A stretch of DNA of 64,000 nt from Podarcis raffonei (GCF_027172205.1 NC_070614.1:44259001-44323000); one strand, 5' to 3'. Counted from the stretch's first letter, positions 34,272-47,090 are shown. The notes: generated by a model from the letters alone, not told the origin. A program made the numbers and translations.

Positions 34272-34526
34272 CCGTATTTTTTGCTCTATAAGACTCACTT
34301 TTTCCCTCCTAAAAAGTAAGGGGAAATGTGTGTGCGTCTTATGGAGCGAATGCAGGCTGCACAGCTATCCCAGAAGCCAGAACAGCAAGAGGGATTGCTG
34401 GTTTCGCTGCGCTGTTCTCTTGCTGTTCTGGCTTCTGAGATTCAGAATATTTTTTTTCTTGTTTTCCTCCTCCAAAAACTAGGTGTGTCTTATGGTCTGG
34501 TGCGTCTTATAGAGTGAAAAATACGG
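34272..34526 (+). mobile_element. Palindromic MITE with TA flanks
   Basis: The ends CCGTATTTTTTGCTCTATAA and the complement of ...TTATAGAGTGAAAAATACGG pair as inverted repeats. A large internal hairpin is formed by CAGAAGCCAGAACAGCAAGA and its complement. TA flanks both sides. No coding region. Confidence 0.68.
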
Positions 34527-34954
34527 TATATACCAGCTGCTTAACCCAAACAGAAGAAAACCTAAACTTCTCCCATTCCCGTCTTTGGGGTCATCTTTTT
34601 GCCTTGCTAATAGAAACAACAAAACTAACCAAGGAACTTTCACCACAAGATTCAGCCAAGCTCTAAATTCACCTTTACGCTATTAAGGAATAAAGATTGT
34701 AGCCCCTCAATTCCCTATGTGTGGACAGTGACACTTATAGAACACATACAGGGCAGCTGAGTCTCTATTGACACTTTCCCCCTCAAAATATCTTGTGCGC
34801 ATTTGGGAAATATTCAAATAACATGTGTCATTGAGCAGCAGTCTAATGAGGGATAAACAAAGGTTTCAGCAGACATTGCAACATTCTTATCCCTTTAGAG
34901 AGTAGCAGATTATCTTGAGGGACAGCAAATAAAGACTTTAAAAAAGTAGTTCCC

Positions 34955-34991
34955 TTGGCTTTCATATCTATGACAGCTACTATGATGCAAT
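34955..34991 (+). pseudogene. Scrap of V2R exon 2
   Basis: The bases encode [11 protein letters not shown], exactly the core of V2R exon 2 (compare receptor D, residues [13 protein letters not shown]). The rest of the exon is gone on both sides. It is too short to be a working exon and probably belongs to the same dead copy as the 7TM relic upstream. Confidence 0.6.
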
Positions 34992-35232
34992 GAGCTTTGA
35001 AATAAGGTGACATATTTCAAATTGGTTTTCATCAGCAGTTCTGGTTTTCATTAAACCTCAGAGAGCCCAGAATCATTGCAGAAATGGTTATCCTTCCCCT
35101 ACAATTATCCATACTATTATGATTGAATCACCTGGACAAACCCCCAATGGCTTCCCTGATTGCAACAGGAAAAAACAAGTATTACATGTTCATAAATACC
35201 ACAGTATTCTATTGGCAGCTAAGATTATCTAA

Positions 35233-35292
35233 AAGCAGGCAGGGCTCTGTCATTCTCTGTATTTCTCCCTTTTTCTATGTATAAGTCAGGCT
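35233..35292 (+). promoter_or_regulatory. Candidate V2R promoter block upstream of receptor E
   Basis: AAGCAGGCAGGGCTCTGTCA is followed by ATTTCTCCCTTTTTCTATGT and ATAAGTCAGG. It matches the block before receptor D at the same distance from the ATG (278 against 277 bp). Function is inferred. Confidence 0.45.
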
Positions 35293-35510
35293 TCAAATGA
35301 GTATCTCCTTTCATCTAGCATTCAAGGCATAATTTTATAGCACAGCTGAGGCTAAGAGAAAGGTGTATAAGAACTGTTTTGGTGGAATCGCATTAAATTT
35401 GCACCATTTTGCTTAAACAGATTTGCTCTTGCAGATAGCGACACCAGGAGGGACCAGGAAAAATGCATATTTAGAGGGGAAATTTGCCATCAGGAAATTG
35501 AGGTGCTGCA

Positions 35511-35722
35511 ATGTTGTTGATACTGCTGTTCTTCTTGCTTCCTCACCTGGTGTGCACAGTGCACCCTATGAATTGTGCCCTGACAGACCCCCTCTCAATT
35601 CCCCATGAGTGGTACCAGCCAAACGAGTTTGTAATTGGTATGATCGTATCTCAGATGCATTACATTTTCCCCAATATTTTATTTGACAGAGACCCTTCAT
35701 TGGAGCTGGTTAACTTTCCAAT
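35511..35722 (+). CDS. V2R E exon 1
   Basis: The exon holds a short hydrophobic leader, then [20 protein letters not shown] and [11 protein letters not shown]. It ends ...NFPM-type codons at a GTAAGA donor in phase 2. Confidence 0.9.
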
Positions 35723-38700
35723 GTAAGAATCCATTTTAATTTTAAATGCATTTTCATGAAAGCTGCTTGCTTTACTTTGTTTGTCTGTTTGCTTTAGACA
35801 GAGAGATCCTATATGCATATAAGTTGGCAAACTGCTTTGAGTTTTGGGGAGGGAGAATCTCATATATTAATGAATGGATGTGAATATTGTTTGAAATGAA
35901 AGACAAAATGCACATATTGACTCAACCATGTTTTGTGGTCTGATTGCACTCTAGTTACATTGCTGGTCTATACATATTTTCATCATTGTCATATAGAAAT
36001 GGGTTAAGGAAGGTGTAGGTTGCAGTTATCCATTTTATTTCTCAGATTTAACATGCTGGTCCGTGTGGAAATCAGGTAACATAGGATTCTACTAAGTCAT
36101 GCCTTCTGTTTTAAAATCAAATGTAATTGTTTTCTTGTTGCATTTCATAATTTTTTCTGCATAAGCTAGCTATTACCTATAAATTTCCTCTTGAATATTT
36201 ATTTGTTTGTTTATTTGATATATTTTGGGCAAAACCATCAGTACCTGAAAAAGAGTTAAACAGATTTGCAGTCATTCAGGAAGTAATGTGCTACTGAATG
36301 GGCTTCTTAGTTCAAGTTATTTGAACATATAGCATTGTATTTATTCGTAACTTAGAAATTAATGTATCCCCCCCCCCCCGGCCAACATTGGCTTTTGCCT
36401 CTGTCAGTCATTTTGTCTCACTTTGAGTTTTGTTCTCTTTGTGTTTTTTATGTTATTAATCAGTTTAATCCCCTGACAAGTGCATAGGTTTATCTGTCTT
36501 GGCGACAAAATCCCTTAGCATTAATATCCCAACATTGTTGCTTATTCTGTGGGTGCAATGCCCAACATAATATTTTTCTGTTTTGTGACAACACCAGCAA
36601 CCTCTTGAACTAGTTGCTTTATTTGCAGTGTATGTATAAAGTTCTACCAGCATATCATGGCCTCAGTGTTTGCCATTAATGAGATCATGGGAAATCCAAA
36701 ACTCTTGCCCAATGTCACTCTTGGGTTTCACATCTACGACAGCTGCTCCAATTCAAGGATAACCTACCGTACTACTCTGGACATGGTCTGCAAATCACAT
36801 AGTTTTTTCCCTAACTATCAATGTGGCATCCCCAAAAATCTAATAGGAGTCATTGGAGGACTTGAATCTGACACCTCCACACGAATGGCAGACATCTTAG
36901 GTCTTTACAAGATCCCGCAGGTAGGATATGCTGGTGTTCGTTATGGAAAATTTCCATAACCAACATATAATTTACTGCTGCTTGCTCATTCTGCTTTCCT
37001 TCTGCAATTTAATAATTTTTAAAGAGGGTGAAGGATAACAACAACAAATATGTGAATCTGCACCAGGCTAATATTGGGGTTTCCAAAGCCATAAAGCACC
37101 ACCTGGAACTCCCTCTTTGGAGAAGCTAGAATGTGTCCCTCCTTATTGTCCTTCTGCCAGCAGTTGAAGACAGGTTTGGGGAACTGACTGCTTTTAATGA
37201 AAGAGCTTGTGTTGTGCTGTTTTTGTTGTAATTATTTATATGTCTTAAACTGATTATATGTATGGTTTTTATTCTATTAATGTTACATTGTTTTTAATGA
37301 ACCCCCCCCCCGTGTTTGTAGTCATTCTTGTTTTTATCTGTAAGCTGCCTTGAGTCCCATCAGGGAAATATTATGGGGTATTCTACTACTACTACTATTA
37401 CTACTACTACTACTACTACTACCACTGTAGTTAATTTCAGAAACTGTTTCATAAAGTACAACAGCTTCAGGGGATGAAGCTGTCAAATGTTCAATTTATT
37501 TACCCAGAACATAAACAGCTGCCTTCTTCCAGCTGAAACAAGTTGTTCATCTAGCGCAATATAGTTTACTGCACCCAAAAGTGGCTCTGTGGGAAAAGAG
37601 TTAGAGATGTTGCACATCATCTGTAACAAACAAGCCAGCGGCTGTATGTAGCACATTTTTTGTGCAGTGTATCTGATTTATCACCGAGCTGCAGTTATTC
37701 CAACCCTTCCAAACTATGACAGCCTCCCACCCCTTTCTCTGAAATGTCTGTAAATTTATATGCATTTGTTCATTTAGTTTTCTTACGGCTCCTTTGAACC
37801 AGCTGCGAATGATCAAAGCAATTGCCCAGCTTTTTACCGCATGGTCCCCAATGAAATCCTACAGTATGAGGGATTTGTCCAGTTACTTGTGCATTTTGGA
37901 TGGACCTGGGTAGGGCTCATGACAATGGACACTGAAGCTGGAGAGCATTTCTCAAAGGTCTTTGAGACCATGCTTTCTCAGAGTGGAATCTGTTTAGCAT
38001 TCCAGGAAACTTTTCCAAAAAATGTGCATTTCATCGGCATGGAGGAAATTGTGACTCTCTTTCTCAACATTGTCCCAGATTTCATGAGGAGCACAGCCAA
38101 CGTAATTGTTTTATATGGAGAAACTGCATCCATTGCATGGGTGACAGGTATTATATTTGTAAAAACACTATTTCCTATAACAGCTGCTGATTATGAGTTA
38201 AGTTCTATAGCGAGAGTGTGGATTATGACAGCTCAAATGGATGTCACATTGCATATAGTTCAAAGGGATTTTAAAATGCAAACGCTCCATGGTGCCATCT
38301 CCTTCGCAATTCACTCAAAGAAGGTTCAAGGCTTCCAAGAATTTCTTCAGACTATCAACCCTCTGAAGGCAAAGGGAGATGGTTTTATTAAGGATACCTG
38401 GGAGAATGCATTTAGCTGTTCTGTTTCGACAGACTATGTTGATGATCTCTGCACTGGGGAGGAGAGATTAGACAGCCTTCCTGCAACTTATTTTGACATG
38501 AGCATGACTGGCCACAGCTACAGTATCTATAATGCGGTCTATGCTCTGGCACATGCCTTACATATTACATACTCATCAAGATTCAGTAGAAGAGCAAAGG
38601 AGGATGGGAGACGATTGGCCCCTCATAGTGTGGAACCTTGGCAGGTAATGTCTTCTTATTGACTCTCAATGTTAAAAAGGGAAAATGGTGTCTGATCCGC

Positions 38701-41700
38701 CTTCACTGAGATACAATATAATATTTGGGGTGTGTCTCTGCTTGCTGTTTTCAAAAAAATCATTATGTGTGGTGTGTGTTCACACTTCTTAGAAATCTCA
38801 TTGGAGGGCACTCTCATATGTATAATGTCTTCCTACGAGGCTTTCGTGGCTGTGGGAGTGCTAGTAGTGGTAGCAGTTGCAAGAAGATGGTGCAATGATT
38901 TGTTGCTTGTTTTTTAAAAAGTGCTTTAAAAATAAAAGAACTGTTGTGTCTCAAAGTCAGTTGCTGGGCATCACAAATAGGGAGACGGCTGCTGTGCCGA
39001 AGCCCTGTTTCAGCTTTGCATTGGCATCTGGTTTACTACTGTGAGAACAAGATTTTGGAGCAGATGAAACATTGGTCTGATGAATCAGGGTCTTTCTATG
39101 TTCTCAGTTCCTTGATTCTCCTTTTCCATCTAGATTTTCTCTTTAATTCAGAGGATCTCTTTCAACAACAGTATTGGTGATGAATTTAAGTTCAATGAAC
39201 ATGGAGAGTTAGTAGCTGGATTTGATATTACAAACTTGATCACATTCCCAAATAATTCCTATGTCGGGGTCAAAGTGGGAAGGTTGGAGCCGCAGGTATC
39301 ATCTGGCATAAACCTCACCATTGATGACGCGAGAATTGAGTGGCATCAAAACTTCAGTCAGGTTGAAAGTGACTTAATTCTATTTCTCTTCCTCTTCCTC
39401 CTCCTCCTGATTCTCCTTCTTTTTCCATGCTAGCAACAGTATGATAATATCTCACTCTTATTTCCTGTACCAGCTTACATTTACATGCCATACCTCCACT
39501 CTGCATAGCCAACAGAGGGACTGAATTTTTCCCCCCAGTGCCAATGTTCATGATCATTTAAGGAGCCTGGGAGACATTATATTGAACATAAAAATAAAAA
39601 GTCATTCTTCATGCATTACATGATTAACCTTTGCAGTTAATGAGCCTACATACTGTGGTGTCAAGTAAGCTTTTCTTTCTAAAACAAAGCTGATGACTTT
39701 GTTGTTATTGTTTTTATTATTTTATAAACCATACTCAGAGTGAATATGCCCATAAGGTTTGAAGGAAGGTAAAACTCTTACTCACATCCTACAATATTGC
39801 CATTTTTACAGGGACATCCGTTCTATATTTATCACCTCAATCATGCAGCGAATCCCAAGCAGATCTGATGATCACTAGTTAAAATATCTAATAAACGACA
39901 GGGAAAGTGACTAAATTCTGTGTTCCTGCTATAAAACTAAGGAAACAAGCTCTGAATGAATCTGGTGGACAATGTCTTAACGTGCACATTTTAAATTAGT
40001 GGTTAAAGGCTTTAACCTGTATTTTTTAATTGTTTTATACCTGCATTACTTATCACATTTTAGCTTATAGATTTTAATTTTAACCTATTTATATGGTTTT
40101 TTATTGTTGTATATGTCTGTATTTCTGGTCTGTGGGTGTAATAAATCTATTCTTCTTCTTATTGGGTGAGTCTGTCTCAGTTTCCATAAAACTGATATAG
40201 GGTAATAGCCATCTAAGTCATAATAATTTAATTGAGAAAGGGTATTTCACCAATACTTTAAAGCTGGATGGCTGACAGCAGTGGAGTGATGGATGGACCT
40301 TACTCTCAGCCTTCTATATTCACTGGAATAGATCCATGAGGTCTATGAAACTGAAGGTAACATTTTCCTTTCTTCAATAACAGGTACGTCCCTTCTCCCA
40401 GTGTAATGAAAAATGTCCTCCTGGTACCAGCAAGAAAAAGAAAGAGGGGGAGAAATTTTGTTGCTATGATTGCACTTCATGTCCGGAAGGGAAGATTTCA
40501 GACCAGCAGGGTAGGAGATTTATTATTAAGAAATATGGATCTGATCAAATAGTCAATTGTGTGTGACTTGTGACAAGTTGTATAATCTGAAAGATATACC
40601 AATGCCTGTCTTTGATGATCTTTTTGCCTCCTTGGTAGCTGTCTGAAGTAGAAATGAAATAATGTGTTTATCACGCATTCTCCAATTATCTTAAATGGTT
40701 TTGCTCAGTCATTTGAATAAAAAAGAAAGGCAATCTGTATAGCATACCCCCAACGTGCTCCTGATCATGGCTCAACCACTGAGTCTTGTAATTTTTTTAT
40801 TGGGTTTCTATTATGAGAAATAGGGACGCAGGTGGCGCTGTGGGTTAAACCATAGAGCCTAGGACTTGCCGATCAGAAGGTCGGCGGTTCGAATCCCCGC
40901 GACGGGGTGAGCTCCCATTGCTCGGCCCCTTCTCCTGCCAACCTAGCAGTTCAAAAGAATGTCAAAGTGCAAGTAGATAAATAGGTACTGCTCCGGCGGG
41001 GAGGTAAATGGTGTTTCCGTGTGGTGCTCTGGTTTGCCAGAAGCGGCTTAGTCATGCTAGCCACATGACCCGGAAGCTGTACACCACGGTGCTCCCTCGG
41101 CCAATAAAGCGAGATGAGCGCCGCAACCCCAGAGTCGGCCACGACTGGACCTAATGGTCAGGGGTCCCTTTACCTTTATTATGAGAAATGGGGAAACACA
41201 GCTTTCCCTCCCATCTCCTGGAAACCTTCCTATGCTTTTATGAGAAGCACAAGTGATGCAGGTTCTGGAGATCAAGAAAGGCAAAATGCACATTTTCTCC
41301 TTTCTTCCTTTGTGAAGTCTCTTGATACTGAATAGGAAGTAGAGGTTTTTAACCTCACACCATATGAATATTGGTGCATCACTGCCTCCAAGATACTATT
41401 CAGTGTGAGAGGCTCAAGTAGAGCTCTTTCTCCCTCCCTCCCTCCTTTCTTCTTCAGATGTGTCACCATCTATCTTTCTTATAAATGCTATCATGAGGTC
41501 CACAGAGCCTCATCAGATTATTTTTTTCATTTTTTTTTTGTTTAGAATTTTGCTTTTAATTTACAAATAAATAAATTTATGCATATCTGTGGGGATTAGC
41601 ATATTGTGGAAAACTACTGCTTAAGGGCTGTATCCAACCAAATCCTACTCCGAGTAGATCCACTTACAGAAGTTGATGAACATAATGTAGTCATGTGCAT

Positions 41701-43145
41701 TAATTTCAATACATCTACTCTGCTTAGGACTAGCACTGGATACAACCCTCAGCTTCAGGTTTTGTTGTTTGGCTTCCAGACTGATAAACATAACGTTTAG
41801 TATTGGAGGGAAGAGGTGAGCCTTTTTGAGGTAACCAATACTTTCTATGTCAATTTTAAAATCCCCTCTGGGGAAAAAAAGCAATTTGTTTAGCAAAAAA
41901 AACATCCTAAACTCATAAAATAAGATGAACAGCAGTTTGGACAATTTAAAACCAGCAAAAAACTAATATCACACAGACATAGAATGAAGTTGGGGGGGGG
42001 GATAAGGCACTCATCATGTTAAAATTTAAAAAGCCTAGGGGAAAATATACTTGGAATACCTTTTATGTTCTACACACTGCTCTAAATTCCCACCATACAG
42101 CTTAATAAAGAATGTATAGTTAGGGTCTGATATGGTTAGGGTCTTTTGTGGCTGCATGTATGGAGTTATATGGACCTGTTTGAAAGGGTATCTTATTCCA
42201 GAAAACAAATCAATTTTAAATTTGGTATTTTTTCCACTTTTAGACATGGATTATTGCATCAGCTGCTCAGAAGATCAGTACCCAAATAAGGGAAAGGATC
42301 ACTGCCTCCCCAAAGTCCAGACCTTCCTCTCTTTTGAAGAACATTTGGGTATTTCTTTAGCAACACTGGCTCTATACTTTTCCCTGGTCACAGCTCTGGT
42401 ACTTGCAGTCTTCATTAAGCACAGGGACACTCCCATTGTCAAAGCCAACAACCGAAGCCTTACCTATATTCTCCTGATCGCTCTCCTTCTTTGCTTTCTC
42501 TGCTCTTTGCTCTTCATTGGGCAACCCAATAAGGTGACCTGCCTGCTCCGACAAACAGCATTTGGCATCATCTTCTCCATTGCTATTTCTTCAGTTTTGG
42601 CCAAAACCATTACAGTGGTTGTAGTTTTCATGGCCTCCAAACCAGGAAGCATTTTCCGGAAATGGGTGGGGAAAAGGTTGGCATATTCTCTTGTCTTTTC
42701 CTGTTCTCTTACTCAGCTAGGCATTTGTGCTGTTTGGTTGGCCACATCTCCCCCATTTCCAGGTCAGGACATGCACTCAGTGTCTGGAGAAATCATTGTG
42801 GAATGTAATGAAGGGTCAGTCTCCATGTTCTACTGTGTCTTGGGCTACATGGGCTTTTTGGCAACCATCAGTTTCAGTGTAGCTTTCCTAGCCAGAAAGT
42901 TGCCAGACAGTTTCAATGAAGCCAAGTTCATCACTTTCAGCATGCTGGTCTTTTGCAGTGTTTGGCTGTCCTTTGTTCCAACCTACCTGAGCACCAAGGG
43001 AAAATACATGGTAGCTGTGGAAATCTTCTCCATCTTGGCCTCCAGTGTTGGGTTGCTAGGCTGCATCTTTTCTCCAAAATGCTACATTATTATTTTGAGG
43101 CCTGAGTTGAACAACAGGGAACAGCTAAAACGAAGAAATAATTGA
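35511..43145 (+). CDS. V2R receptor E, complete (six exons, 875 aa)
   Basis: Exons are 35511-35722, 36629-36920, 37778-38644, 39134-39361, 40384-40510 and 42244-43145. All are in frame, giving 875 residues. Parts in order: leader [17 protein letters not shown], Venus-flytrap ligand domain (exons 1-4), NCD3G (exon 5), 7TM (exon 6). It is closest to receptor D in the 7TM exon ([15 protein letters not shown]) and probably arose from it by tandem duplication. Exon 4 has two possible acceptors 18 bases apart, both in frame. Nothing suggests inactivation. Its 3' end faces receptor F. Confidence 0.93.
36629..36920 (+). CDS. V2R E exon 2
   Basis: The exon is 292 nt and encodes [57 protein letters not shown] and LYKIPQ. 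It has a TTTATTTGCAG acceptor and a GTAGGA donor. Confidence 0.92.
37778..38644 (+). CDS. V2R E exon 3
   Basis: The exon is 867 nt (289 codons). It encodes [74 protein letters not shown] and [17 protein letters not shown], ending EPWQ. Intron 2 just before it holds a (TACT)n run at about 37380-37425. Confidence 0.92.
39134..39361 (+). CDS. V2R E exon 4 (two candidate acceptors)
   Basis: With the acceptor CCATCTAG the exon is 228 nt, the length found in B, D and F, and starts [13 protein letters not shown]. The stronger-looking tract TTTTCTCTTTAATTCAG, 18 bases on, would start the exon at 39152 with RISFNNS, also in frame. The rest encodes [25 protein letters not shown] and WHQNFSQ. Confidence 0.88.
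40384..40510 (+). CDS. V2R E exon 5 (NCD3G)
   Basis: The exon is 127 nt and encodes [40 protein letters not shown], ending in phase 1 at GTAGGA. A lysine run sits between the cysteine pairs. Confidence 0.91.
40822..41176 (+). repeat. tRNA-derived SINE (intron 5 of E)
   Basis: The copy starts AGGGACGCAGGTGGCGCTGT, with GTGGGTTAAACCATAGAG and box B GGTTCGAATCC, then the GTGCAAGTAGATAAATAGG core and TCCCTTTACC end. A 13-bp direct repeat TATTATGAGAAAT lies at 40809-40821 and 41177-41189. Confidence 0.9.
42244..43145 (+). CDS. V2R E exon 6 (7TM)
   Basis: The exon is 902 nt and open to TGA. It starts [18 protein letters not shown] and contains [63 protein letters not shown] and [17 protein letters not shown]. 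An AATAAA at about 43284 may be the polyadenylation signal. Confidence 0.94.
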
Positions 43146-43399
43146 ATAATGACACAGTTTCTGGTGTCATTTTAAGATCCTTAAAGGAACACATTTATAA
43201 GTACTTGGGTCATCCACCAGGAACTGCACTACACTTACAACTTTGCTGAAATTATATATCTAAGGATTTTAAATATATTCAGAAATAAAATAATATTTTG
43301 CATGCAGTATTTATGTGTGTTCACTTTTTGCCACAAATCTGAAGAAGTACGCAGTCTGACTGTGACATGATTTCTGACCAAACAAATTTCTGCTGTGGA

Positions 43400-43460
<61 letters not shown>

Positions 43461-44199
43461 GAAATGCAAGCTGAGCAATAATTGTGAGAAATAAATGGTT
43501 CTTAGGCATGTTCATCAGGTACCGTGGAGATTATACAATAACACCCCCAGAATGTCCCAAGAAGAGGGATGTGCAACATCAGGTCTGGGGGAGAAATGCT
43601 GCCCATCCAATTGTTGCTTGATGACAACTGAGGGAGCAAAAATTCCAAACCAAATCAGTCACAAACGGGGGAAAAAATGTGAGTCTGTATTAGAATACGT
43701 AAGCATGATTAAGATGAATGTATTACCATAAAGTTGCATATGTTCTGTATATGGTACAGAATCTGTTGCAGTAGATACTACAAATAAGACCTAAATAGAA
43801 TGACAAAAAATAATTGCCCGATTTGTTCAGCAAGGAAAAGAGGCAGTTGTAGAGTTTATGAGTTGATCTCAGAAACAGGTAGTTATTATTATTCAGGCAT
43901 TCTGTTCTGGGTCATAAGGTCATCCCAAAAAGGAAATATATAATATATGCCAATGGAAGAAGTAATGGCACAGACTGACATACCTGACATCAGGCAAATA
44001 TGAAGGGGCCCCCCCACTGGCAAGCAAGGCTCCCTCTCAGCTCCCATCAGCACTGACACCTCTAGGATGTCCAATTGGAATCAGCTGCATGTGCAAGTTC
44101 CCCATTAGGAACTTTTTAGGCTGAGCCCCACAACTTCAAGTAAGTGACACAAGTTAACCTCAAAAGTTTTCTTAACTGGGTAGGAAAGGGGTGATCTGA

Positions 44200-44452
44200 A
44201 AGAAGAAGAAGAAGAGTTTGGATTTGATATTCCGCTTTATCACTACCCGAAGGAGTCTCAAAGCGGCTAACATTCTCCTTTCCCTTCCTCCCCCACAACA
44301 AACACTCTGTGAGGTGAGTGGGGCTGAGAGACTTCAGAGAAGTGTGACTAGTCCAAGGTCACCCAGCAGCTGCATGTGGAGGAGCAGGGAATCAAACCCG
44401 GTTCCCCAGATTACGAGTCTACCGCTCTTAACCACTACACTACACTGGTGTA
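44200..44452 (-). repeat. tRNA-derived SINE with LINE-like tail
   Basis: On the minus strand it begins CCAGTGTAGTGTAGTGGTTA AGAGCGG-like A-box sequence, with box-B-like GGGTTTGATTCCC. It ends in GCCGCTTTGAGACTCCTTCG and a TCTTCTTCTTCTTT tail. It is a different family from the SINE at 40822. Confidence 0.6.
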
Positions 44453-45299
44453 TGTTTGGGACATTGGGGACATTGACACCAGTCCCTTGTCATGGTCAGC
44501 TTTCAGCACCTTTCCCCTTCTGCAAAGGTGGAGGACCTATGATGATGGTCTGCCCACAGAGGCGGATGGATCCAATGGGATGGCTCTGGGGGTTTTCTGG
44601 CTGATATGACCAGAGCTCTGGTCAAAGCACTGCCCAACCTCTGGAATATCCAAATGGGTTGGGCTGTTGACATGGCTGATATTGAGCACCCTCGCCCACG
44701 TGGGTCAAAAGAATGGAAATTGGTATGGAAATGTGAATTAAAGACTGTGAAAACAGAAACTGAGAAAAACCAAAATTGCTCCTCTCTAGATGCTGATGAC
44801 AATGTCCTGGTAAAATTAAGAAATATGTCCCAGCATTTAAACTAGTTATAGAAGGCTTGGAGTGGAAAAAAGAATAGTATTGCATGCCATCCCCAATCTC
44901 TGAGTGGTGGAAGACTCCAGAGAATTCCAGGCATGCTTTCCCATGTTTATTGTTTCCTTTTGGAAACTGAGACACAGATGAGACTATCGCGCCTTTGTGA
45001 TATATGGTTTATTTACACATATGTACAACCTGAGACTACGATGGAGGGGTTCACAGCATAATCACCCTAGTAGGGTCTTATTTCTCCCATATCTGCAACC
45101 TTGGATTTAAACTGACCTCAGCAATAACTCTGACCGTCTCTCTAACTTTCTGTGTTTTTCGGACTGCTGCCTTTACTAGACTGCAACCTTTTTTCCTTAG
45201 CTCAAATCATGCCCAAACTCCTATTCTAAACTCTGCTTTAAGAAAGGGGGTAAGGGGAAAATCACAAAGGAGGAGTATACACGAGTAGCCAACAGTTGC

Positions 45300-46117
45300 A
45301 GGGGGAAAGTCGGACTAGCTAAAGCTGGGGTTTGCAAGAGAAGTTAAAAATAAAATAAAAGGTTTATTTGACTATATCTGAAGAGGAAGAACAAGCAAGT
45401 AGGTCCTCTACGTGGGAAAGACTACTCAACACCTACTTTGCCTCTGTCTTCACCCAAAAGGGAAGTGATGCCCAACCTAGTGATAACAGAATAAATGATG
45501 TAAGGAGGGAGCACCAGCCCAAGATAGGAAAAGAGGTAGTGAGGGAACACCTAGCTACTTTAAATGAATTCAAATCTACAGGGCCTGATGACCAGCATCC
45601 AAGGGTACAAAAGAAACTTGCGGATATAATTTCAGAGCATTTGACTATTATCTTTGAGAATTCTTGGAGAACAGGTGAGGTCCCTACAGATTGGAAGCGG
45701 GCAAATATTCTCCCCAACTTCAAAGGGGGAGGGGAGGAAGACCCAGGAGCTGGGTATGTTTAGCCTGGAAAAGAGGAGAGTGAGATAGCCATCTTCAGAT
45801 ATGTTAAGGGCTGTCACACAGAAGAGGGAGCATGCTTGTTTCTTCCTGCTCTTAAGAGTAGGACTCAAACCAATCGCTTCAAGTTACAAGAAAGGAGATT
45901 CTGACTAAACATTCGGAAAAACTTTCTGATAGTAAGAGGTGTTTGGCAGTGGAACAGACTCCCATAAGAGGTGGTGGACGTTCCTTCCTTGGAGGTTTTT
46001 AAACAGAGGTTGGATGGCCATCTCTCATGGATGCTTTAGCTAAGATTACTGCATTGCAGGGGGTTGGACTAGATGACCCTTGGGTCCCTTCCAACTCTAA
46101 GATTCTATGATTCTATA
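45300..46117 (+). repeat. CR1 LINE 3' part, sense
   Basis: 45368-45763 encodes a piece of reverse transcriptase (STGPDDQHPRVQKKLADI, FENSWRTGEVPTDWKRANIL) and then jumps to the 3' region (AGCCTGGAAAAGAGGAGAGT, GAGGTTTTTAAACAGAGGTT, GCAGGGGGTTGGACTAGATG). It ends in ATTCTATGATTCTAT, the CR1 3' signature. Confidence 0.82.
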
Positions 46118-46422
46118 AAAACTCTTTGCCTTCTGAACTAACTCTGACACAAACAGTTCCCTCCCTTTGGCTTTCTTGTTGGTCTGCTACCTTCCTTTTG
46201 TCATTGGTAGGAGATTACCAACCTGGCTTGGCTATTCAAGCAATTGAATCCATGCCGGATCCAGGAATTAGAAGCAGGGTCCAAGAAGTAGAAGGGAATC
46301 TGGGCATTCAGCCTAGCACCTCCTCCAAAAAGTTTCATAACACCATGAAGAAAGTGAAACAAAGGTCTCAGGTGGGATCTACCATTCTGCGTAAATATCA
46401 ACAGAAGGTGTATTTTTTGATT

Positions 46423-46648
46423 CAGTGGTACCTCGGGTTAAGAACTTAATTCATTCTGGAGGTCCGTTCTTAACCTGAAACTGTTCTTAACCTGAGGTAC
46501 CACTTTAGCTAATGGGGCCTCCCGCTGCCGCTGTACCGCCGCTGCACAATTTCTGTTCTCATCCTTAAGCAAAGTTCTTAACCAGAGGTACTATTTCTGG
46601 GTTAGCAGAGGCTGTAACCTGAAGCGCCTGTAACCCGAGTTGCCACTG
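46423..46648 (+). mobile_element. Tc1/mariner-like MITE
   Basis: It starts CAGTGGTACCTCGGGTTAAG and ends ACCCGAGTTGCCACTG with TA after it. The core AATGGGGCCTCCCGCTGCCG matches the copy at 22301. Confidence 0.68.
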
Positions 46649-47090
46649 TACATTATTTTTTTTATAAAAAAAAGATTTGCACTGAAAACTGACTTGATTT
46701 CATGTTTGATATATATGTCAACTAATAAAATTCAGAAAATCATGACATAAAACCAGCATTATTTCACTGAGCCCTCTCATTATACCCAGGCAATAAAGTA
46801 TTGAATAACAGAAAGATTTCCTTTACAAATTGTGTGTGTGTGTGTGTGTGAATATATCAGACTTGCATCTCATTTTCTTTTAAAAAAGCCCATTTCACAC
46901 CACAAAATTCTGAAGAAATTTAGACCCTTCACGTAGTCCCAATTTATTAACACATTTCACATTTCAGTATAGATTACCCAAAACATAAATAAAAATATGA
47001 ACTCTTTCTTCATATGGTACAGAAATAGACTTTGGAGCTTCAGATTGGGTCCCACAAAGAAGACTCTATTTTGATAGGATTATAACTTCG

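Larger units (their letters stand above)
33152..35510. other. Spacer between receptors D and E
   Basis: It holds the 7TM relic (33290-33860), a (GTT)n run at 34089-34136, a palindromic MITE (34272-34526), an exon 2 scrap (34955-34991) and the candidate promoter block of E (35233-35292). A hAT-like scrap may lie at 33545-33645. Confidence 0.55.

Noticed and set aside
45368-45763. 131-codon open frame as a host gene
   Set aside because: It is a reverse-transcriptase piece of a CR1 LINE that ends in the CR1 3' signature.
46126-46449. 107-codon open frame in the E/F spacer
   Set aside because: It has no recognised domain and runs into a MITE. Repeat-derived sequence is more likely than a gene.
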